Positions 8,012 through 17,311 of a stretch of DNA of 64,000 bases are shown piece after piece. The number at the start of each line of letters is the position of its first letter. Within the stretch, counting starts at the first letter, position 1. The stretch is from Tenuibacillus multivorans (GTDB lineage Bacteria > Bacillota > Bacilli > Bacillales > Alkalibacillaceae). The position numbers and the translations under genes were made by a program. The stretch lies in assembly GCF_900103915.1 (NCBI RefSeq), contig NZ_FNIG01000004.1:222778-286777 (forward strand), written 5' to 3'. The notes under the pieces were generated by a model, which did not search any database, was not told the origin of the DNA, and saw only the letters and a list, made by a program, of their open reading frames with translations.

Positions 8012-9425
8012 CACTAGCGTTGCATAAATGTAGTTGGAATATTCAGTTTTCTTATATCCTTACCAAATGAGCAAAAAAGCTAATGCTAACCCGAAGGTGG
8101 CACTATCCATTTGGTAAAAATATACATTTATGTCCAACAACTAAACATCAACAGTAGTTTTAGTATCAAGGACTTGCTCGTCCATCAAAACGCCGAACCC
8201 ATACGTAAGCAGGTTTCCAGATCGCGGCTTTCAGCCAGCGTGTGATGCGTAGTAACGATTTTCGACCCTTAGTTTCCAGTTGAACTAACACATTTAAACA
8301 ATAAGCGATGAGTGCTAAGTAAATTTGGTTGTGAACAGCTGTCTCACTCATGCCATAAAAGTGTTTGATTTCAACGTGTTGTTTCAACCATTTGAAGAAG
8401 AGTTCAATTGCCCATCGTGAGCGATAAACTTCACTGATGGCCATCGCATCTAAATCGAACCGATTGGTGATGATCCGTAGTATCTTGCCTTGCGTATCAA
8501 TGACTTCAACTAGACGAAAGACGTTTTCTGCTCGATTTTGTGTCGTGCCAATGTAAACCATTCGATCCGATAGGATCGATGCATCTTTTGCGACATCAAA
8601 AGAAGCAACCTCACGAATGACAGCATTTTTCTTAAGGCGTGAGGCGAAGAAGTAACCATCATCGGTCATGCGATCAAATCGTTCATAGTCGATATAGCCA
8701 CGATTGAAGACATACATGGCTTCCCGGTCATCGACCAGTACTTCAAGCTGATTTCGATCATGTTCATGAGCAGTTGTGATAACCGCTTGGTCTGGATAGA
8801 CGGTATCCTTATTCATATAAACTAAACGTAAATGAAGTTTAACACCAGACTTGGTTTTGCGAAACTTCGCCCACGGGTATTTCGTGAGATTTAACGGCAA
8901 CGTGCTGGAATCAATGATCTTCAGCGGAAAGTTAGATCCGCGTTGCCCCGCATGATGTTGTTTGATTTTCGTGACAAGGTTGACAAAGATGTCAGTTAGA
9001 ATCTGGGTATCCATGGTATTATGACGTCGTGATAGTTGCGATGCACTAATCGACTGTAAACCCAGGGCATCCTGCAAATCCTCATCCAACAAAGTGTCAC
9101 TCATAGCATGTAGGCTTTCAGATTCTTGTAAATGTGCGTACAACATAAATAAAATGTAGGCCTTGGTAGTGAGTTTCTTGGTGTAATAATCTGATTTGAA
9201 TATTTCGGTTTGTTCATAAAGTTTTTCAAAATTTATGGGTGAAACCCATTTACCAAATGATGAAAGTCGTGTATTCTTGTCCATAACTGATTTCCTTTAC
9301 TTTTGGATTTGGACAGGAACCACCTGTACTTTCCATTGTAAAGGATTTTTTTATGGGCTGAACACTAAATTTTTGAACATTATGAGTATTTTGAATTAAA
9401 AGATTTAATTAATGCAACGCTAGTG
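8012..9425 (-). mobile_element. Complete IS4-family insertion sequence
   Basis: The element is 1414 bp, bounded by perfect 14-bp inverted ends: CACTAGCGTTGCAT at 8012-8025 and ATGCAACGCTAGTG at 9412-9425. It is flanked by a 9-bp direct target duplication, ATATAAGGT, at 8003-8011 and 9426-9434. It carries one transposase gene on the minus strand. A further internal inverted pair TACCAAATG/CATTTGGTA lies at 8060-8120. Perfect ends, an intact gene and a perfect duplication indicate recent, probably still active insertion. Confidence 0.95.
8166..9284 (-). CDS. IS4-family DDE transposase
   Basis: The 372-residue protein has an N-terminal region followed by a DDE_Tnp_1 catalytic core. The first catalytic aspartate is in LKIIDSSTLPL (about residue 122) and the second in FNRGYIDYERFD. 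The glutamate is in YRSRWAIELFFKWLK, which matches the IS4 signature Y-x2-R-x3-E-x6-K exactly. It resembles the IS5377-like transposases of Geobacillus and relatives. The frame is intact with ATG at 9284. It is the only gene of the element. Confidence 0.95.
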   Translation of the reverse strand: MDKNTRLSSFGKWVSPINFEKLYEQTEIFKSDYYTKKLTTKAYILFMLYAHLQESESLHAMSDTLLDEDLQDALGLQSISASQLSRRHNTMDTQILTDIFVNLVTKIKQHHAGQRGSNFPLKIIDSSTLPLNLTKYPWAKFRKTKSGVKLHLRLVYMNKDTVYPDQAVITTAHEHDRNQLEVLVDDREAMYVFNRGYIDYERFDRMTDDGYFFASRLKKNAVIREVASFDVAKDASILSDRMVYIGTTQNRAENVFRLVEVIDTQGKILRIITNRFDLDAMAISEVYRSRWAIELFFKWLKQHVEIKHFYGMSETAVHNQIYLALIAYCLNVLVQLETKGRKSLLRITRWLKAAIWKPAYVWVRRFDGRASP

Positions 9426-9444
9426 ATATAAGGTGTGTTAATAA

Positions 9445-9558
9445 TTAAATATCTTCTTTGTTTGATTTCCTATTTGAACACCATGTAAGGTCGATTTCTT
9501 CCTGAATTTTTCTGTGTTGAAGCTCTAGTTCTTGGATGGCTAACAGTTTTTTTAGGTA
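9445..9558 (-). pseudogene. Possible C-terminal gene remnant next to the IS
   Basis: On the minus strand a 37-codon open tail encodes a charged, coiled-coil-like stretch with LLAIQELELQHRKIQEEI. It ends at 9445, but a stop codon lies immediately upstream and no start codon or ribosome site is present. It could be the eroded end of a regulator gene. The rest of 9435-9638 holds only AT-rich sequence upstream of the MFS gene. Confidence 0.25.
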
Positions 9559-9638
9559 TTATTTTTTATGAAAAAAGTCTATTTTTTCCTCTAGTACTAT
9601 GATATTCTATAATAATTTACAGTAATTAGAGGTGTAAT

Positions 9639-10853
9639 ATGGGAAATACAAGAGAACGAAAAGTGACCGTAATTGCTCTCATTACAGCTGCGTGTATTTT
9701 AGGGGATGCCATGCTGTTTATTGTCATGCCGATTTATTGGCGCGATTTTGGGCTGACAGCTTTATGGCAGGTAGGTGTGTTATTATCAGCTAATCGATTA
9801 ATCCGTCTACCGATTAACCCTTTAGTCGGCTGGTTTTATCAGCATATGGAAAAACGAACAGGGGTTATCCTAGCGATTATTCTAGCAGCGGTATCAACGC
9901 TGTCTTACGGCTGGTTGAAAGGTTTTTGGCTTCTTCTCCTGATGCGTTGCGTTTGGGGCGTTGCTTGGTCGCTTCTTCGTTTAGGTGGATTTCTAACAGT
10001 CATAGAAGTTTCGAATGATCAGACACGAGGAAGGTTAATGGGTAAATATAATGGACTTTGGGGACTAGGTGGTCTAACAGGTATGCTTGTTGGAGGCCTG
10101 TTCGTAGATGTATTTAGTTTGGAGCTTGTTGCAACACTATTCGCCACTATATCAATCATCAGTCTACTATTTGCCTTTCGATATATCCCTAGAACTAAAC
10201 AAGGGTCACAATCTCAACCGAAAAATAATGACAACGATTTATCCTTCTGGAGAAGAAAAGAGACTTGGGCGGTCCTTGGAACTGGGTTTATGATGGCGAT
10301 GGTAATTTTCGGTATCTTTTTATCGACGTTAAGTCGTTTGTTAGATGTTCAAATGAATGAAAGTTTCGTATGGTTAGGCATAACCATAGGAGCAGCAACT
10401 GTTGCAGGTTTTATTCAAGCCATTAAATGGGGATGGGACCCATTCCTCGCCCCGCTTGTAGGTAAGGTTTCTGATGAAAAATTCGGTCGGATTAAGATTC
10501 TCATTCTAGCTTTCCTGGTATCAGGATTAACATTTTATCTATTTACACTAGAAGTGGCATTTTGGTTCTTGCTTATCCTACTTTTAACATTTCAATTGAT
10601 GTCTACTATATTGGTTACGGTTTCAGATTCATTAGCGTCCGATGTCGCTACTCAAACGTCTAAGGTAGGGTTAATGACTGCCTACACGGTAGCAGTTGAT
10701 TTAGGGGCAGCTTTCGGTCCTCTATTTGGTTACGTGATTGTGGATTACTTAAGTTTAGGGACATTGTACTTATTAACAGCGATTCTATTAGGATTTGTTG
10801 GTGTATTTTGGCTACTTTTATTAAGGGCCAACAGCATGAGCAAATTAATTTGA
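9639..10853 (+). CDS. Major facilitator superfamily transporter
   Basis: The 404-residue protein has about twelve membrane helices in two halves, separated by a basic cytoplasmic loop near residues 185-205 (RYIPRTKQGSQS...RRKETW). The loop between helices 2 and 3 has the pattern R-L-P-I-N-P-L-V-G-W followed by basic residues, a loose MFS motif A. A second copy is PLVGKVSDEKFGRIK in the second half. Substrate is unknown. AGAGGTG precedes the ATG. It stands ahead of an MhqO-like dioxygenase gene with a 56-nt gap and may be cotranscribed with it. Confidence 0.9.
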   Translation: MGNTRERKVTVIALITAACILGDAMLFIVMPIYWRDFGLTALWQVGVLLSANRLIRLPINPLVGWFYQHMEKRTGVILAIILAAVSTLSYGWLKGFWLLLLMRCVWGVAWSLLRLGGFLTVIEVSNDQTRGRLMGKYNGLWGLGGLTGMLVGGLFVDVFSLELVATLFATISIISLLFAFRYIPRTKQGSQSQPKNNDNDLSFWRRKETWAVLGTGFMMAMVIFGIFLSTLSRLLDVQMNESFVWLGITIGAATVAGFIQAIKWGWDPFLAPLVGKVSDEKFGRIKILILAFLVSGLTFYLFTLEVAFWFLLILLLTFQLMSTILVTVSDSLASDVATQTSKVGLMTAYTVAVDLGAAFGPLFGYVIVDYLSLGTLYLLTAILLGFVGVFWLLLLRANSMSKLI

Positions 10854-10912
10854 ATTCAACATATTTTTGGTAACATAAGGATAACTAATATGCTTTTGAA
10901 GGGAGCCATTTG

Positions 10913-11872
10913 ATGGATTTATTAGGTATACATCACCTCTCAGCGATGACAGCCGATGCAAAGGGTAATGTAGATTTTTATACAAAAATATTAGGCATGC
11001 GGATGGTTAAGAAAACGGTAAACCAAGATGACCCGTCAGTCTACCATTTATTTTACGGTGATGAAATCGGTCATCCTGGTACTGAATTAACATTCTTTGA
11101 AATACCACGTGCTGGGCAAAATCATAATGGGAATCAAAGTATCTCGACAACATCCTTAAGAGTTCCGAATGATGAAGCCTTAGAGTACTGGGAACAACGA
11201 TTAACGGAACATGACGTTGAGCATGAGGGAATTGTCGAGCAATATGGACGAAAGGTTTTACCGTTTAAAGATTTTGAGAATCAACGATTAATTTTAGTTT
11301 CAGACGAACAAAATCGAGGCGTTGCTGGTGGGACACCTTGGAATAAAAGTGCTGCTGATCCGAAGTATGGCATTATTGGCTTAGGCCCGATTCATTTAAC
11401 AATACCAAACCTTGAGCCAACTGAAGCCATTTTAACGAAGCTTATGGGCTTCAGACGTGCAGGTGAGTATCAGCACCATAGCACAGGCAAAGAGGTTATC
11501 GTGTTTGAAACAGGTGAAGGTGGAACGGGTGCTGAATTGCATATTCACGTGCGTACAGACTTACCCCCTGAGCGCCTTGGTCGAGGCGGCGTTCACCACG
11601 TCGCGTTCCGTGTAGAAAATGAAGAGAAGATTCGTGAATATCTGGAACAATTAAATGAGATTGGCATTGGAAATTCTGGTTTTGTCGATCGTTTCTATTT
11701 CCGTTCTGTTTACTTCCGTGAGCCCAATGGTATTTTATTTGAGTTGGCTACGGATGGACCAGGCTTTGATACGGATGAGGATGCTGAACATTTGGGAGAA
11801 TCGCTGGCATTACCGCCGTTTTTAGAACCACGTCGGGAAGAAATTGAAGGAAAATTAAAACCTATCGATTAA
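10913..11872 (+). CDS. Ring-cleaving dioxygenase, VOC type (MhqO-like)
   Basis: The 319-residue protein has two VOC domains, about residues 3-150 and 155-300. Metal ligands are suggested by IHHLSAMTAD in the first domain and GVHHVAFRV with FREPNGILFELATDGPGF in the second. These features match the MhqA/MhqE/MhqO group, thiol-stress and quinone-responsive dioxygenases in Bacillus controlled by MhqR. The ATG at 10913 is chosen over the adjacent TTG because GAAGGGAG is then 8 nt upstream. An MhqR-like gene is present at 44.4 kb in this window but not adjacent. Confidence 0.85.
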   Translation: MDLLGIHHLSAMTADAKGNVDFYTKILGMRMVKKTVNQDDPSVYHLFYGDEIGHPGTELTFFEIPRAGQNHNGNQSISTTSLRVPNDEALEYWEQRLTEHDVEHEGIVEQYGRKVLPFKDFENQRLILVSDEQNRGVAGGTPWNKSAADPKYGIIGLGPIHLTIPNLEPTEAILTKLMGFRRAGEYQHHSTGKEVIVFETGEGGTGAELHIHVRTDLPPERLGRGGVHHVAFRVENEEKIREYLEQLNEIGIGNSGFVDRFYFRSVYFREPNGILFELATDGPGFDTDEDAEHLGESLALPPFLEPRREEIEGKLKPID

Positions 11873-11878
11873 TTTTAT

Positions 11879-11905
11879 AAAGCCGCGCTTATGGTCGCGG
11901 CTTTA
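11879..11905 (+). terminator. Terminator after the dioxygenase gene
   Basis: AAAGCCGCG pairs with CGCGGCTTT around an 8-nt loop, 7 nt after the stop codon. Confidence 0.8.
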
Positions 11906-11980
11906 AGTTACAGAATGACCATTAGAAAAATATAGGATTTATTGAGAATAAAACGAGATGTTTTGAAAAGAAAGGATGGT

Positions 11981-12706
11981 ATGATGGGTCAAGATTTGAC
12001 AGGTAAGATAGCTTATATTACAGGAGCTGGATCAGGAATTGGTCGTGCGACAGCAATTGAATTAGCCAAAGAAGGTGTACACGTAGGGTTAATTGCACGG
12101 ACCGAGAGTAAGTTGCAATATGTCGCTGAAGAGGTCAAAGCTTACGGTGTGCAAGCAGATTATGTAACGGTTGATATAGCAGATATAGACGCAGTCAATC
12201 AAGCTATCGATCAACTGAGAGCAAACTTAGGTTCAGCCGATATTTTAATAAATAATGCAGGTGTTGGATCTAAAGGTAACCTAGTTGACGCCGAACCTGA
12301 AGAATGGAAGCGACCAATTGAGGTTAATGTATTTGGAACTTATCACGTCACACGAGCTGTATTACCGGACTTAATTGAGAAAAATAAAGGTGATATTATT
12401 AATATTTCGTCTAGTAATGGACTGAAGGCAACGGCTGGATCGTCCGCTTACAGTGCTTCCAAATTTGCGGTACAAGGAATGAGTGAGGCATTGATGCAGG
12501 AGGTTCGTCCATATAACATTCGCGTATTCACGATGAATCCGAGTTTGGTGGCAACGGAGCTTGTCTTTGGTGACCAATTAGAACAAAAAAATGAAAACAA
12601 ATATATGCAACCGGAAGATCTAGCCGAATTTATGGTGTCCCAGTTGAAATTAAACCAACGCATATTTATTAAACAATCACTACAGTGGGCAACCAATCCA
12701 TTTTAA
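11981..12706 (+). CDS. Short-chain dehydrogenase/reductase
   Basis: The 241-residue protein is a classical SDR. The NAD(P)-binding motif TGAGSGIG lies at about residues 14-21, the structural NNAG near 92, and the catalytic serine and tyrosine in ISSSNG and YSASK near residues 145-163. Length fits the single-domain family. ATG at 11981 follows AAAGGATGG; the in-frame TTG at 11942 has no ribosome site. The gene is followed 25 nt later by an EamA transporter. The substrate is unknown; 3-oxoacyl reductase-like activity is possible. Confidence 0.9.
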   Translation: MMGQDLTGKIAYITGAGSGIGRATAIELAKEGVHVGLIARTESKLQYVAEEVKAYGVQADYVTVDIADIDAVNQAIDQLRANLGSADILINNAGVGSKGNLVDAEPEEWKRPIEVNVFGTYHVTRAVLPDLIEKNKGDIINISSSNGLKATAGSSAYSASKFAVQGMSEALMQEVRPYNIRVFTMNPSLVATELVFGDQLEQKNENKYMQPEDLAEFMVSQLKLNQRIFIKQSLQWATNPF

Positions 12707-12730
12707 ATATAAAAGTACTGTGGTGATGAT

Positions 12731-13600
12731 ATGAAATTAAGTGTCCTTCTTGTTTTAATGGCGGCTATTTTATGGGGGACGACGGGAACAGCACAGGCGC
12801 TAGCCCCAACTAACGCTTCACCGTTAGTTATCGGTGCCTTGCGCCTATTAATTGGTGGTGGCACCTTGCTTATTTACATCGCTTTTCAACGTAATTTTAC
12901 AATTAAAGGTATCCCTAAGAAAGCTTTATTCATTAGTGCGCTGGCCATGGCTCTATATCAGCCGTTTTTCTTTTCAGGTGTTCATATGACAGGAGTTGCG
13001 ATTGGGACGGTGGTTGCCATTTGTAGTGCTCCCATATTTGCTGGCTTGATCGAATGGCTTATTTATCATAGACTTCCAGACTGGGTGTGGGGCTTATCTA
13101 CAATTCTAGCAGTTATCGGATGTTTACTGCTTTTTCAGTCGGAGGAAAGTATTGTTTTTGATCCATTAGGTGTGTTGTTTTCGTTAATCGCGGGCTTGTC
13201 GTTTGCAATCTACACGTTTGTTAGTAAAAGTCTTGTTGCTGAACATCCACCTGATGTAGTTGTTGCGCTTGTTTTTAGCTCAGCTGCCGTTTTTCTTTTG
13301 CCGTTATTATTCACAGCCGATTTAAGCTGGACATTACAATGGTCAGGCATGTTATCAGTTCTTCACCTCGGAATCCTTGCAACGGCTTTATCTTATATTT
13401 TATTCGCACGCGGATTAAAAGGAGTAGCGGCCTCAACAGCCGTTACCCTCGCATTAGCTGAACCACTGACAGCTTCGATATTAGGGTTATTCTTACTCGG
13501 AGAAAAATTGACATTACTATCTGGATTTGGTCTTGTTTTGCTCATGGCTGGTTTAATTTTATTGTCGAATAAGCAACGATTCAAAAACGTACGAGCATAG
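12731..13600 (+). CDS. EamA/DMT-family transporter
   Basis: The 289-residue protein has ten predicted membrane helices in two EamA repeats, about residues 5-135 and 150-285. The first begins MAAILWGTTGTAQAL and the second GVLFSLIAGLSFAIYTF, the typical internal duplication. The second ends with TAVTLALAEPLTASILG, a family mark. These are drug/metabolite exporters of mostly unknown substrate. GTGGTGAT precedes the ATG. It shares a terminator region with the convergent YggT gene. Confidence 0.9.
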   Translation: MKLSVLLVLMAAILWGTTGTAQALAPTNASPLVIGALRLLIGGGTLLIYIAFQRNFTIKGIPKKALFISALAMALYQPFFFSGVHMTGVAIGTVVAICSAPIFAGLIEWLIYHRLPDWVWGLSTILAVIGCLLLFQSEESIVFDPLGVLFSLIAGLSFAIYTFVSKSLVAEHPPDVVVALVFSSAAVFLLPLLFTADLSWTLQWSGMLSVLHLGILATALSYILFARGLKGVAASTAVTLALAEPLTASILGLFLLGEKLTLLSGFGLVLLMAGLILLSNKQRFKNVRA

Positions 13601-13617
13601 CCGTGCGTTTATTTTTT
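13586..13617. terminator. Terminator shared by convergent EamA and YggT genes
   Basis: AACGTACG pairs imperfectly with CCGTGCGTT and is followed by ATTTTTT. The hairpin overlaps the 3' end of the EamA gene. Confidence 0.5.
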
Positions 13618-13914
13618 GTTCCACTTCCGGTCGAAGCCAACCACCAAAGCCGTTAGCATATAGCCAATCATTGTATAGATCAATAGGGCAAATATGGAGG
13701 AGAATTCAATGACGTATGTTTCATCTAACACTTTATTTGAAAATGTGCCTTTAAATGGACGAAGTAAAGGTTCGCTTATACCATATATCCATTCAACAAA
13801 TGAAGCCGTTTCAGATGCTCCAAAAAACCGTAGAATGATACGCAAGCCCAAAATAAACTGAACGATACCAAAGAGGATACTAATTAAATGGTTGATAATA
13901 CCTAACACTTTCAT
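13609..13914 (-). CDS. YggT-family membrane protein
   Basis: The 101-residue protein has two membrane helices (about residues 5-28 and 68-92) around the loop YGISEPLLRPFKGTF, which matches the conserved YggT/YlmG loop. Bacillus YlmG is linked to the division region; this copy is elsewhere, so it is a paralogue of unknown role. The ATG at 13914 is chosen because GAAGGAGG lies 9 nt upstream; twelve upstream codons in frame overlap the ribosome site. Confidence 0.8.
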   Translation of the reverse strand: MKVLGIINHLISILFGIVQFILGLRIILRFFGASETASFVEWIYGISEPLLRPFKGTFSNKVLDETYVIEFSSIFALLIYTMIGYMLTALVVGFDRKWNKK

Positions 13915-14046
13915 GCAGAACGCCTCCTTCAAAATATTTTCCTTAGACATATTTCATCCTAAACATTTCAAAAATAAGTATATATGTATTATGCTAAATC
14001 CTAGTAAATACATATGATATCTTATACTTGCGAAAGGAGCACAATC

Positions 14047-15198
14047 ATGACAAAAGAACAAAATATTTTTCTTAAAAATGATCGTCATGTTGATTTATAT
14101 AAAAAGGCTACTGAGCTTTCTGATCAATTAAAGCAATATGTAAAAGAGTCGGATCAGGAAGCGCGTTTTTTATCGGAGACGGTGCAGACTCTAAAGGATC
14201 ATCACTATTTATCCATTATATTACCAGAGGAATACGGCGGTGAGGACTTATCTTTATATGAATGGTTGCTTATGCAAGAGAAAATTGCAGAGGGTGACGC
14301 ACCAACGGCTCTTTCTGTCGGTTGGCATAATGGGTTGTTAATGGATCTAAAGGAATATGACGTTTGGTCGGAAGAAGATTTCGCTTGGGTGGCGAAAGAG
14401 GCAGGTGAGCAAAAATTATTCAATCGTGCTTCCACAGAGAAAAATACCGGTAGCCCAACGCGTGGAGGCCGTCCGGAAACGGTAGCAACTCGAAGTGGAG
14501 ATGGATATGTTTTAAATGGACGGAAAACGTTTACGACCATGGCTAGTGTCCTTGATTATGCCGTTGTATCTGCTTGGGTAGAAGACGAAGAAATTCTCGG
14601 ATGGTTCGTGATTGATATGACCTCAGAGGGTGTATCGGTTGATCCAACTTGGGACACATTAGGTATGCGTGGGACGGCGAGTGATGATTTAGTTTTAGAT
14701 CAAGTGAACGTGAGTCAAGATAGCTTAGTAGAACGTAAAAGTAAAAAGTCAGTTCCTAAGGGGTGGTTGTTGCATATTCCAGCCTGTTACTTAGGAATTG
14801 CAAAAGCTGCCATAGACGATGCAGTAAAATTTGCAAAAAAATTTCAACCTAATAGTTTAGAGCATCCGATAGCGAAAGTGCCTCATATTAGACAAAAAAT
14901 CGGTGAAATGGAAATGCTGTTAATGCGAGCTCGTCATTATTTATTTAGTATTGCGCAGGAATGGGACCAATTTCCCGAAAAACGCGGGGAACTCTCCAAA
15001 GATTTAGCGACTGTTAAAGTTACAACGACGAACGATGCAAATAAAATTGTTGATCTCGCTATGAGAATTGCAGGTGGCCGCGGCCTATCAAAAGATTATC
15101 CGTTTGAGCGCTATTACCGTGATGTGCGCGCTGGCCTACACAATCCACCAATGGATGATCTTGTATTAGAACAATTGGCTTCAAGTTTGTTAGATTAG
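14047..15198 (+). CDS. Acyl-CoA dehydrogenase family flavoprotein
   Basis: The 383-residue protein follows the acyl-CoA dehydrogenase fold: N-terminal helical domain (about 1-120), middle beta domain with GDGYVLNGRKTFTTMA and WDTLGMRGTASDDLVLD, and C-terminal helical domain with MRIAGGRGLSKDYPFERYYRD. The arginine-rich RYYRDVRAG motif is normal for the family's FAD/CoA region. Members oxidise acyl-CoAs or act on other substrates; this one resembles monooxygenase-like or short-chain types but cannot be assigned. ATG at 14047 follows GAAAGGAG; an earlier in-frame start has no site. It stands as a single gene. Confidence 0.85.
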   Translation: MTKEQNIFLKNDRHVDLYKKATELSDQLKQYVKESDQEARFLSETVQTLKDHHYLSIILPEEYGGEDLSLYEWLLMQEKIAEGDAPTALSVGWHNGLLMDLKEYDVWSEEDFAWVAKEAGEQKLFNRASTEKNTGSPTRGGRPETVATRSGDGYVLNGRKTFTTMASVLDYAVVSAWVEDEEILGWFVIDMTSEGVSVDPTWDTLGMRGTASDDLVLDQVNVSQDSLVERKSKKSVPKGWLLHIPACYLGIAKAAIDDAVKFAKKFQPNSLEHPIAKVPHIRQKIGEMEMLLMRARHYLFSIAQEWDQFPEKRGELSKDLATVKVTTTNDANKIVDLAMRIAGGRGLSKDYPFERYYRDVRAGLHNPPMDDLVLEQLASSLLD

Positions 15199-15351
15199 TG
15201 ATGATAAGGGTTATGTGATAAACATAAAGTTGACTTTTAATTCCTGAAACAGTTATACTGAATTGTCTTAGGAAAAGTTCGGTCATTCTTATCGCTTAGT
15301 TAAATTTGGATAAAATCATAGTGAACATGGAAAGCTAAGCCATAGTATTAA

Positions 15352-15400
15352 ACTTCGTCTCCAGCCCCACGCTTGGAGGCTGAGTGAAGACGAGTTTTTC
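15352..15400 (+). terminator. Strong hairpin with T-run in the leader before cshA
   Basis: TCGTCT (15355-15360) pairs with AGACGA (15388-15393); CAGCC pairs with GGCTG inside. A GTTTTT run follows. It is 150 nt after the acyl-CoA dehydrogenase stop and only 44 nt before the helicase start. It could end the upstream transcript or act as an attenuator in the cshA leader. Confidence 0.6.
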
Positions 15401-15443
15401 GATTATAAGATAAAATTTTCATATATATTTAGGAGGAGCAAGA

Positions 15444-16931
15444 TTGACATCATTTAAAGATTTTCAGATCGGTGAAGATATTATCAAATCTTTATCGAAT
15501 ATGGGGTTTGAAAACCCAACCCCCATTCAAGAAAAAGCGATTCCCGTTGCCTTAGAGGGACGGGATATGATTGGACAAGCTCAAACAGGTACGGGTAAAA
15601 CAACGGCTTTTGGGGTACCGATGATTGATAAGATAACATTGGATCAGTCAAAAGTACAGGGTCTGGTCATCGCACCGACACGCGAATTAGCCATTCAAGT
15701 AGGTGAAGAATTAAATCGAATCGGCCAGCACAAAAGGGTTCGAACAGTTCCGGTTTATGGTGGCCAAGATATTCAAAGGCAGATTAAAGCTTTGAAAAAA
15801 CACCCACAGATTGTGGTCGCGACGCCAGGGCGTTTATTAGACCACATTCGTCGACGTACGATTCGACTAGATGAAATTCAAACCGTTGTTTTAGATGAAG
15901 CGGATGAAATGTTAAATATGGGATTCATTGAGGATATTGAGGCGATTTTAGCTGAAATCCCGTCTGAATACCAAACATTACTTTTTTCAGCGACGATGCC
16001 ACAACGTATTCAACGTTTAGCCGAGCGTTTTATGGATCAACCGGAAGTTATTCGAATAAAAGCGAAGCAGTTAACCGTTGAAAATATCGAGCAATTTTAT
16101 TTAGAAGTCAAAGAACCCCAAAAATTTGATGTTCTTTGTAAATTATTAGATATTGAATCACCTGATTTAGCCATTATTTTTGGACGGACAAAGAAACGTG
16201 TCGATGAATTAACGGAAGGGCTATTAAAACGTGGTTATTCTGCTGAGGGAATACACGGTGATATTACGCAAAACAAACGTGAGCGTGCGATTAAACGATT
16301 TAAGAATCAAACAACCGACATCTTAGTGGCAACGGATGTAGCAGCACGTGGTTTAGATATTTCAGGTGTGACACACGTTTATAATTTTGACTTACCTCAA
16401 GACCCTGAAAGCTATGTTCACCGTATTGGCCGTACGGGTCGTGCTGGTAATAAAGGCCAAGCCGTTACCTTTGTCGTTCCGCGTGAGTTTGAACATTTAA
16501 AAAACATTGAGGAACTAACGAAACACAAGATGACGCGCAAACAGATTCCTTCTTACGATGATGTGCTCGAAGGTATCCAAAAAGCGACACGTGATGATTT
16601 ACTGAATGCCTTAGAGGATCAAGATTTCCAGAAGTATAAACGTGTAGCGGAAAATCTATTGGATGAGTATCATTCGGTTGATGTGGTTGCTGCTGCTTTA
16701 AAGCTATTAGCTAAAGAGCCAGACCGTACACCAGTAAAACTTTCAGCCGTGTCACCTTTACGTGTGAAGAAAGTGCGACAAGGAAAAGGTGGCGGGAACC
16801 GCAAGCGACATAATAACAGACGTGGTGGCGGCCAGAACCGTAACCGTGGCGGTGGTCGTCGACGTGATGATCGACGCCCTAACAACAGAGGGAATAGAGG
16901 AAACCGCAAACGTAGAAACCCGAATCAATAA
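15444..16931 (+). CDS. cshA: DEAD-box RNA helicase CshA
   Basis: The 495-residue protein has the full DEAD-box set: Q motif (GFENPTPIQ), Walker A AQTGTGKT near residue 47, [16 protein letters not shown] at about 150, SAT, then the second RecA domain with ARGLD and HRIGRTGR. A basic Gly/Arg/Asn-rich tail of about 70 residues ([15 protein letters not shown]) follows, as in CshA, where it aids RNA binding. CshA associates with the RNA degradosome and acts in ribosome assembly and cold adaptation. The TTG start is supported by AGGAGG 7 nt upstream. Confidence 0.95.
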   Translation: MTSFKDFQIGEDIIKSLSNMGFENPTPIQEKAIPVALEGRDMIGQAQTGTGKTTAFGVPMIDKITLDQSKVQGLVIAPTRELAIQVGEELNRIGQHKRVRTVPVYGGQDIQRQIKALKKHPQIVVATPGRLLDHIRRRTIRLDEIQTVVLDEADEMLNMGFIEDIEAILAEIPSEYQTLLFSATMPQRIQRLAERFMDQPEVIRIKAKQLTVENIEQFYLEVKEPQKFDVLCKLLDIESPDLAIIFGRTKKRVDELTEGLLKRGYSAEGIHGDITQNKRERAIKRFKNQTTDILVATDVAARGLDISGVTHVYNFDLPQDPESYVHRIGRTGRAGNKGQAVTFVVPREFEHLKNIEELTKHKMTRKQIPSYDDVLEGIQKATRDDLLNALEDQDFQKYKRVAENLLDEYHSVDVVAAALKLLAKEPDRTPVKLSAVSPLRVKKVRQGKGGGNRKRHNNRRGGGQNRNRGGGRRRDDRRPNNRGNRGNRKRRNPNQ

Positions 16932-16953
16932 ATAGTCATGATGGGGGATGAAT

Positions 16954-17106
16954 ATGCTTAAAGTATTAATATTGTCCATAGTAATTATTATCGCGGTATT
17001 AGCACTATCCGTTTTTGCTATTTCGAAAGGTTATGCCTATGAGCATAAGATTGATCCGTTACCAGATGACTCGAAGTTAGATGATAAAGAAGAAAAGAAT
17101 AGTTAG
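16954..17106 (+). CDS. Small membrane protein (YtzI-like)
   Basis: This 50-residue frame has one membrane helix (about residues 3-23) followed by ISKGYAYEHKIDPLPDD and an acidic tail. The SKGYAYxHxxDPL segment resembles the YtzI family of Bacillus small membrane proteins, although I assign that from memory of the motif. GGGGG lies 6 nt before the ATG, and a strong terminator follows 5 nt after the stop, supporting a real gene. It lies 23 nt downstream of cshA and is probably cotranscribed with it. Function unknown. Confidence 0.75.
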   Translation: MLKVLILSIVIIIAVLALSVFAISKGYAYEHKIDPLPDDSKLDDKEEKNS

Positions 17107-17111
17107 TTTGC

Positions 17112-17140
17112 AAACTCTGCTCTCGTAGCAGAGTTTTTCT
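17112..17140 (+). terminator. Terminator after the small membrane protein gene
   Basis: AAACTCTGC pairs with GCAGAGTTT around TCTCGTA, followed by TTTCTTT. Confidence 0.85.
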
Positions 17141-17311
17141 TTAATTATGGGCGTTTTAGGAAGTCGTCTACTTGTTAAATCTTCAGTCTCTACTCCAAAA
17201 GTCGTATACATATTTCTATCTTTTTACGGATAAAACTTACACAAAATCTCCGATGTATTGGTGTGTTGTTCATTATACGATAAAGGCAACACATGAAAAG
17301 GAGATTATTAA

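Noticed and set aside
15199..15443. Riboswitch in the cshA leader
   Set aside because: Only one strong terminator-like hairpin is visible; no known aptamer signature was found.
16670..16979. Minus-strand open frames over the cshA 3' end
   Set aside because: Shadows of the Gly/Arg-rich tail; low-complexity codons keep the opposite strand open.
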